This document shows positions 56,523 through 64,000 of a stretch of 64,000 nucleotides of DNA, one piece after another. The translations under genes and the position numbers were made by a program. Positions within the stretch are counted from its first letter, which is position 1. Every line of letters begins with the position of its first letter. The stretch lies in NCBI RefSeq assembly GCF_002078875.1, contig NC_034438.1, positions 19,079,755 through 19,143,754 of the forward strand, given 5' to 3'. The notes beneath the pieces were generated by a model. The model made no database searches. It was not told where the DNA came from and was given only the letters and a program-made list of their open reading frames with translations. The DNA comes from Numida meleagris (lineage: Eukaryota; Chordata; Aves; Galliformes; Numididae).

Positions 56523-57370
56523 CAGGCTTGTCCAACCTGCAGGCCACGTGTGGCCCAGACCAGCCTGTCCTGTGGCCGCCCCCTGCCCAGTGCCATCATG
56601 GCAGTGGCTCTGCCCTGCTGAGCAGCTGGCCCCAGCCTGGGGCATGCGCCCATCTCCCACAGCAACCAAACATCAGCATGTGATCGGCACTGTCTGAGCT
56701 GAAATCAGGGCAGTGCCAGCATAAGTTATGGCAAATGACTGTATACATTTTGATACACTGGCTAAACACAGTTCTGTGAACAGTGAAAAATATGCAGCTG
56801 TGCTTTCCATTTTGACAAAAGAATTTGAGAATAGGTTTCAAGATTTCTGAAGAAATCACCAATTTTTTTGTGTATTTGCATCTCCATTTTCAATACACTA
56901 CCTGCGAATTTTCAAATGGAAAGTATAAAGTTGCAGCCAGACATTCAACTCAAATGTCTGATTACATCAGACCAGACTTCTGTAAGCTTTATCTTATGAG
57001 AGAGAAATAACCTTCACTTCACAGTCATGCCTCACTCACATCATTGTTTTTTGGCAGTACGTACATTTGTGGAAGTATAGTTTCAAGGACAAAGCTAAGT
57101 GTAAAATTGCACCAAAAATCACTGGCAGACAGCTTGAGAGCTCACTGAGAATTGCAACCACTGCCATCAAACCAGGGTGATGCATTAGTCAAATATCCCA
57201 CTACTTTTATGTTTTTGTTGCTCTCTTTTTTATGTTTTAATAAATATATATTAAAAAAATAAGCTTGCTTTCTTACATACATTAACTAAGTTATATACTT
57301 TATGTGTGGCCCCAGACAATTCCTCTTCACTCAGCATGGCCCAGGCATGCCACAAGGCTGGACACCCGTG
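56523..57370 (+). mobile_element. hAT (Charlie-like) DNA transposon, 848 bp, with 8-bp target duplication
   Basis: The octamer CCTTAACA stands immediately before (56515-56522) and after (57371-57378) the element, the length expected for hAT. The ends are CAGGCTTGTCC and, in reverse complement, CACGGGTGTCC, agreeing at 8 of 11 places. Subterminal GTGTGGCCC-type words occur near both ends. Intact hAT elements are about 2.5-3 kb, so this is an internally deleted copy; it keeps only the C-terminal transposase region. Assignment to the Charlie group rests on the terminal sequence and the transposase remnant. Confidence 0.9.
56815..57180 (+). pseudogene. hAT transposase C-terminal remnant (dimerisation domain)
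   Basis: Fragments in several frames follow the order of hAT-Charlie/ZBED-type transposases. EFENRFQDF lies near 56821, then a segment equivalent to FSIxxxxLPANFQME, then LQPDIQLKC. Near the end, RQLESSLRIATTAIKPG lies around 57131-57178, the hallmark of the C-terminal hAT dimerisation region. The N-terminal BED zinc finger and most of the catalytic core are missing. Several stops and frameshifts make it non-coding. Confidence 0.8.
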
Positions 57371-60300
57371 CCTTAACAGATTGCTACTTCAAGCTGAATT
57401 TTTGGGACACAGGTTAGCCACAGAGTTCAGTGAATCTGAAGAATGCAATGAAAGGAAAATGTGGAAAAATTAAAAACACCAGCTATGTGCTTTCAGTTAG
57501 CCCTGTAAATACTGGCAGATAATAGAACATCTGGGCAAAAGGAAAAAAATAATGAATTAGTTGACATGTGTACTATAGCTACCAGGTCCTGCAGCTGAGT
57601 TTTCAGACTTAGATTTACTGATCAATCTTCCATCTTATTTCAGCCCCCGCAGACATCACATCTATGCTGTGCTGGAGCATGCCAAGACTGAGAAGGATAT
57701 GCAGTTGACATGTCCACAAGCAGGGAGTTACAGTGGACTGGCATCCCAAGTACAGAGCAGGTGTATATATTTTTAACCAACAAGACTCTCCTCCTCAAGA
57801 TTGATTGTGTTTTTGAGACATGGCAAGTACTGAAGCACAAAGAGCTATGGCAATACATCAGAGAGTCAAAGTGCCTGGATAGAAGAGATAAAGACTGACA
57901 TGGCGCAGTGATGGGAAGGATGGGGTGACAGAGAAAAGTAGGAATTGAAATCAGTATGGCTAATGAGAAGAGGGAAAAATCTGTGATAGACTGACAAAAG
58001 GAAATACAGGAGAAATTGTCAAAGGTGAGGACTAGACTGGAGTACAGTAAGAGAAGAGACACTTGGACACACAGAGACAGATGGAATCAGCAGATTAAAA
58101 TTCTCTAAAAAACTGAAATTAAACCCATGATTCTGCAGAGCAGGCAGAAAATGTATCTGAAACTGCTGCCCAAGTCTGTTTCCTTTCCTTTATAGAATGA
58201 TCTGCAGTGTAGTAACTGGCAGCAGTAGCCCAAAAATCTTCCTCCAGCTGCATGTTTCCTGTGATTTGCGTTTTGGTTTCAGAGATCCAAACTGAAATCA
58301 GGTACTAGGTGCGCAACAAACATAAAACACCATTGTTTCTTGACTCTTAGAATTGAGTATGGTGTCAAGTCTTCCAATGGCTTTGCTTAAATCTAGGGCT
58401 TTTAGTATAATCAGGTTTAAAATGCCGTTTCATGAATGGATTAATATTATAAATGCCTTTACCATTGTGCTTTCAAAATAGGTTGTTTGCAACCTGATGA
58501 TTTATATGGTCTTATATAAGCTATTTTATTGACTTTTACAAATGAAAAGTGTAACTGAATTCCAAAATTACTGTTTGACAGCTGATGACTTACACATCTG
58601 AATGATGAGAAAATGAATTTAAGTAGCAACTAGGGGAAAAAAAGGAATAATGATGAAACCAATATATTATGATAAGTTGTCATTCTATCACAATGATATG
58701 ATTTGCTTCTCAATTCAATTGTCTTAATTCAGCCATTAGTGAATAAGTAATCATCACAGAGTATAGCACGCTAAAATATTTGGTGCATTTGTCAGTAAAA
58801 CTTTACACTCAAGGCAGCACCTTTAAGTTTTGATTGTAGTTCCAGGGCCAGAATTATTTCACCTGGTGACATGTATAGTATACTGTATATGTAATGTACA
58901 TAATATACTTGTATTGTACATTTTATTAGCCAGAAACAATTTTCTGTTCACAGAATGTCTGTTCATGGATTAACTCCCTGAAGCAACATCAACATCAATA
59001 TATTACTTCAGATTTCCTAAGGAACTATTGATCCAAATTTTGGACCTTTGACTTTATATGAATATCAGCTGCTTCCCTGAAGGAACACGGTAAGATATTT
59101 CCCCCCTGAAAGACTGAAACTTGATTCAGATTAAAGTACTTGTGTAGTATTGGATAGACTGATGTCAGACATTGTATGGTATAAAGCAAATCAATAAAAA
59201 TATAAGCAAATAAAGTGCATTAAAAAATCATTGCCTAATAAGCTGCCAATGAACTAACCTGATAAACAATTAACACTAGCAGGCTTTAGTATAAAAATAA
59301 TGAAAACTATAAAGTAGGGGAAAAGTTACATTTTTCAAACCTTGCACTGTCTCCAAAATGCATTTTTAACCGAACACTGCAAGGTGTTGTATTGCCTAAT
59401 TTCAAGGACATACTTCCACTGAAATCCATTAATTTAATTTCTTGTACACTTTAAAATATTCTGTGCCTTTTCTTTGAGCAGTCTTTATATACCATAAACA
59501 TAAACACTTCAGTGTGCCTAGATACAACTTCCCAAGGAAAAGCCTCTATTTAGGTTTTTTAAGAAGTTTTCTCAAGTCCTTTGGTACAAAACTCCCAGAT
59601 TGCAATACAACTGAAGCAGGAAAGGGAAGACAGTCCAGACCCACACCCCAGGGTCACTTAGTGATGGACCACATCCAAAGCTATAGATACAAAGCCCTGT
59701 ACAAAGCCCACAGCAGGTGCTGCAGGCAGCACACATCCCATGAGAGGTAAAGCACAGTCATATTCATGGGGTTTCCTGTAGGGCACTGCCCTTCATTAGG
59801 CAGACAGAGGGCAGTAGGTTGGTGAGAACCTGCCTCCCTGAACAAGCAGAGAGCTGATCAGGAAGCTGGTCAGATGGTATAGAAGAAGGCTGAGAAGTTA
59901 CCCAGAAAAAAATACTGCTCTGTGAGGTGAAAGGCAGATGCAGTGGACAGATTTGTACTCCTGAAAGCCAAACAAAACATGGCTGTGATGCAAGCTTGAA
60001 CTCTGGACCCCTATCTTCCACAGAAACTGCAAATACATTTGCAGGAGCAGTACTGTCGGCTAGCATGATGACAAGCACGACAGAAATGGAGGCACTCCTC
60101 AGAGGTTGTTCCCAACAGGTGGATCCAGCAAGAGTTCACCAGGTTTGTCTCCCTTCACCCTGGCTTCATACTCTCTAATACTGCTGCCATATGCTTCTGC
60201 CAGACTCCAGAGCACAGTGGACACATCACATTTTGTACTGAGGAAATTTCACCTTCAGGAAATTTTCTGCAAGAAAGCATAATTTCAACATCGTCTCACG

Positions 60301-60549
60301 TGCTCTCTTCTAAAGATGCAGAGGGGGAAGTATGCATGTCTCTATATTCACATGAATAAATAATAATATATATAAACAACATATGTATTCATACAAAAAG
60401 AGAGGAATAATGAATAATATTTTACTGAATAATATTTTAAGGCCATGGAACCCAAAGCTGGGTAAGATGGATGCCTCAAGTCCAGAGTATACTTCACCCC
60501 TGCTTTGTTAAGAATTCTGACATGGCAGCCTTGCAAACAGCTACCATTT

Positions 60550-60586
60550 CAAAAAATAAATGAATAAATAGATAAATAAATAAATC
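60550..60586. repeat. AAAT/GATA-type microsatellite
   Basis: Units AATAAATG, AATAAATAG and ATAAATAAATAAATCC in tandem. Confidence 0.8.
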
Positions 60587-62887
60587 CCAGTAACACCACA
60601 GACTTTGCTTGCTATCAGAAAAGCACATTTATAACTTCTAGTGGTCACCTTGAAGTGAATTTTGATGCAAAAATCATGAAAAGGAGATTTTAGGGAGAAT
60701 AAACATAGAAGAAAATAAGGGTATTTTTTTCCAGAACAGGCCATCTTAACACTTGCACAACACACATGGTAAATTGCTTAATATCTCTGGAAGTGACAAC
60801 TGTGATGAGCCATGAAAACCTTCTGAGGATGAAAAACTTCAAATGAAGAGAGGAATTTTAAAGTAATGCTCCGCATAGCTGAGATGGATCAAGACTATCT
60901 GAAACCAGGGATTATATTAAAAACCTTAGTATCTTAGCCAGCACTGGAAAGTATTTATAATGATTTTATCACACGTTAATAACAGAGTTGGAAGGTGATA
61001 TTATGTTCTTAAGCTGCAGTAAAACTTACCAAGAGAAAGAAAGTTGGTAGCTGAAGCTAGAGGAAAATAATATCCAAAAATAAGCAGTTTTTTTCCATTA
61101 AAAACAGCATGTACATGCAGCATTTCAGAAAGAAGCTAGTGCAACATCTCCAGAAAAACTAAGACTTCAAGCCATAAAGCATTGCCTTCCAATCTCAGTA
61201 CAATTGCTAAATGCATTCTTAAGTGAGGAAGACATTTCCCGGTTTTTCAATTAATGGCTTCTGAAAGGGCTGTTGCATACATTTTTCCAGACACTTATTC
61301 TCACACCACCAACTACACCAGCAAATGTTGCTAAAAGTCCTACAGAAAAATGCCTTTCCCCTCCATTTCTGATATTGCTATTTTTTTCCTATTACACTGC
61401 AACTTGGAATAGAAGGCCCTGTAGACCCATTACACTGATAAAGCTATTTTCTAGTGCTACTTTTTTGTGGATTTTAAATGCTCTCTGCCATTATTCTTCT
61501 TGCACAGAAATATTACTAAAAGACTGACATTTGATCAGTCTGTATTGCACTTTTTGGGAAATGCCAACATTATCACTCTCTTCCTGTGGGTTAACCTATG
61601 TAACGGTATTCCCGTAGCTCAGCACATGACCAGGCAATTGAATGTGAAAGTTTTCATAAAGAACCTTAGTGCTATTTCTGTGAGAAGGCTTCAGGAAATG
61701 GCTGTAATGACTGAGGTTTATGTTCTCAAACTCTGTTTTGCAATCAGGAGACTGTTCAAAGCAACACAATTTGCAAACAGAGAATTGCATTTAAATAAAA
61801 AATCCACAGTGTTGATTAGCAGGACAGCAGGTAGATGATCCAATACCTTTTCATTTTAATTAAATGCACAGCTCAGCAGTAGCTGATCTTTTCACGTCTC
61901 ACTTAATTGTTTTACTGTATACACACATGCTGTATTATATCTATTTTATGGGAATCTATCATAAAACAAGTCAGTAATTAACAAATACCCCTCTCTTCGT
62001 AATTAAATGTCTTCATAGAAAACATCAATATGGAGATAACAGAGGCAAATAACAGATTTTATGTCCCTCAAGTTCAAACATAACATGCAGATAGATATTT
62101 CATATACCAAAAGGCTGGAACAAGGCCAGGCTATTTAATGGTCAAAGATAGGTGGATGTAAAAACACATTAGTGCCAGACGCCACAAATGCCTGGGACAT
62201 CACAGATCTTGCCATCTGTTTAAGTGGATGAGCCACAGATGTTCAAGCCTTCATGTGAGTTTAGTCCAGAAGCTGTGTAGAGTGTTCCGATTCTGAAAAG
62301 TGTAAGGATTAAAAATCCAGCCCTTGATTTAAGAGTGATTACACATCTAATTTGGATTTTATAGCTTTTTTCTGTGTGATGATTATTTATACGCATAAGG
62401 GTCTACTCACCACAGCAGTTTTATGTCCAGGTATGTATCACAGATGAAAGAAAGTAGAAAAAGCATTTTCATACAAATATATTTCCTCTTCTGTATTGCT
62501 TTACTCAAGAAGCAGGTAAGAAGAGGCAGAAGGATAGAAATTAACACAGATTCATTGCCTGTAAATTAATGAACCTATAACCCTTCCCACTGATATGCAA
62601 ACCTCCAACAGCTTAAGAAGGATCAAATCTCTCGATAGTAAGACAAAAAATAGAAAGACTACAGTTAAACTTCTGCTAAACATTCATTTTAAACAATAAT
62701 ACTAAAAACATTTTGATACAGATTGAATGAAATCTTACATTTGACATTCATAAAGGCAAGTTACTTCAGCAAATATGATTTTATGCTGTGCATGTGTGTT
62801 TTTATATATATACACCCATCTGCATAGTAAGGGCAACTGCTTTCCTCTCTCATCTAAGATATCTACATACAGTGATCGGTTGCAATT

Positions 62888-62930
62888 TAAAAAAAAAAAA
62901 AAAGAAAGGAAAGGAAAAAAAAAAAGAAAG
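62888..62930. repeat. Poly-A and GAAAG purine tract
   Basis: Fifteen or so A residues pass into AGAAAGGAAAGG and back into an A run. Confidence 0.85.
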
Positions 62931-64000
62931 GTGTAAAGCTTCAGGCAAAAGCAAAAGGTACAAAGCTTCTTTCAGGCTCCACCAGCTTGGTTTACACAGC
63001 AAACTGTTCAGCAACTCTGCAGGTCCTACAGCATCTTCATCTAGATCCTTTTCTGTCAGTGGCCATGAAGTCATCTTACTTTTCATTCTCCGCTTCAGAT
63101 TTTAACTTTCCCTCTCGCAACTTCCAAACACACATCAACCAGAAAGAATATTGATAATACACACATTGCTATTTCTCTCCTTTTATTATCTTTCCAAACC
63201 TATTACTGAACCAAAATGATCTTATATTTGACTCTGGCAGGGTCCATACAGTATACCTGCAGCTTTTACTGAGAACCTCTCATCATGAAAATTCAAGAAA
63301 ATTTTTTGTCTGCATTGGCTTAGCAGGACTGGAGAGAGAGATGAGACCATACTTACGATGTGATGCATCAAGAAAGCTAACGGACTGTGTGTGTGCTTTA
63401 ACTTAAATCCCAGGCTAATACATACCTGAGCTTTGCTGGCTGTCTGAGTCACTGCAGCAGGTAAAGCCTCTCAGCAGACTTTTTAATGCAGAAGACAGTA
63501 TCATTTCTAATACAGAGAACAGCAAGTTCCAGTGAGACCCTGAAGGAACAGCGAGTTCTCTGCACAGCAGCCAGCAGCTCTGCTGCTTGGGGAGAGTATG
63601 TGTTACTGCCTGAAAAGCAAAATGAATCTGTTTTCTCCTTTGTGCAGCAGCACTTACTTGCACTCAGGCACGTAAGAACAGATTATAACTTTTTCAGATG
63701 TACAAAAGGAAACCAAGGCAATCCTACCCTTGACCCCGGGACTGTGAATACATTCAAACAACCTGTACTGTTTTTGCTGGAGTCTTTTCCTTAATATACA
63801 CAAACATAAATGCTCACCTGATATGAATGACAACACATACAACTTTGAAGTGTGTATCAGTACATTCACCGCACTACCTTTTACAGAAAGTCAGTGTAGC
63901 AACAGCATACAAGCATGCCAAAGCTGCCTCATTAATAATGCTACCTGAAAATTTTTCTTCTCCCCTCAGGGCTCAGTTGTGTCACACACTTTGTTTAAAA

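Larger units (their letters stand above)
57379..64000. other. AT-rich stretch without recognisable transposons or genes
   Basis: Over 6.6 kb I see only simple repeats: AT-rich palindromic sequence near 58870-58925, an AAAT-type repeat (60550-60586) and A/GAAAG tracts (62888-62930). Open frames of up to 140 codons (57640-58062 minus) show no recognisable family. The interval 61840-62010 is rich in TTAATT words and might be conserved non-coding sequence, which cannot be judged without comparison. Confidence 0.45.

Noticed and set aside
57640..58062. A 140-codon minus-strand open frame
   Set aside because: Ser/Leu-rich low-complexity translation without family resemblance; likely chance.
61467..61838. 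A 123-codon plus-strand open frame
   Set aside because: No recognisable domain; AT-rich and unsupported.

Overview
The window is vertebrate nuclear DNA, almost certainly from a bird and most likely a chicken or other galliform. The main evidence is more than twenty CR1 LINE fragments on both strands, several ending in the (ATTCTATG)n tail typical of avian CR1. There is also a deleted mariner of the avian type, a hAT-Charlie-like element and LTR remnants. No functional host protein-coding exon, tRNA, rRNA, CRISPR array or bacterial-type operon was found. The piece reads as an AT-rich intergenic or intronic stretch in which nearly all recognisable content is transposon-derived.

Layout. 0-8.3 kb: an internally deleted mariner (about 192-750) and three minus-strand CR1 fragments. 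8.3-18.3 kb: AT-rich sequence with no recognisable transposon. 18.3-31.5 kb: scattered CR1 fragments, one minus-strand LTR with an attached tRNA-Phe-type primer-binding site inserted inside a CR1, and a solo LTR with a perfect 5-bp target duplication (28933-29515). 33.4-37.6 kb: a head-to-tail CR1 cluster, including a young CR1 nested in an older one with a 7-bp duplication. 39.3-46.6 kb: more CR1, including a 2.5 kb minus-strand copy. 46.6-52.6 kb: the only GC-richer block. It holds a frameshifted RING-finger sequence resembling the TOPORS E3 ligase, and next to it a nearly full-length but dead CR1 that still shows ORF1 (esterase-type) and ORF2 (endonuclease and reverse transcriptase). 52.6-57.4 kb: CR1 scraps, a pair of diverged unassigned repeats, and an 848-bp hAT element with a perfect 8-bp target duplication. 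57.4-64 kb: AT-rich sequence with only simple repeats.

How the parts relate. Nothing here forms a pathway; the elements record an insertion history. The most informative points are the nested insertions, which give relative ages, and two CR1 pairs that are over 99% identical. One pair is direct (about 18.35/34.84 kb) and one inverted (about 3.3/36.4 kb). They share non-consensus changes, including stop codons. Possible explanations are local gene conversion or duplication, or a recently active defective CR1 lineage. All family assignments come from reading the sequence; no database search was run, and element ends without target duplications are approximate to tens of bases.
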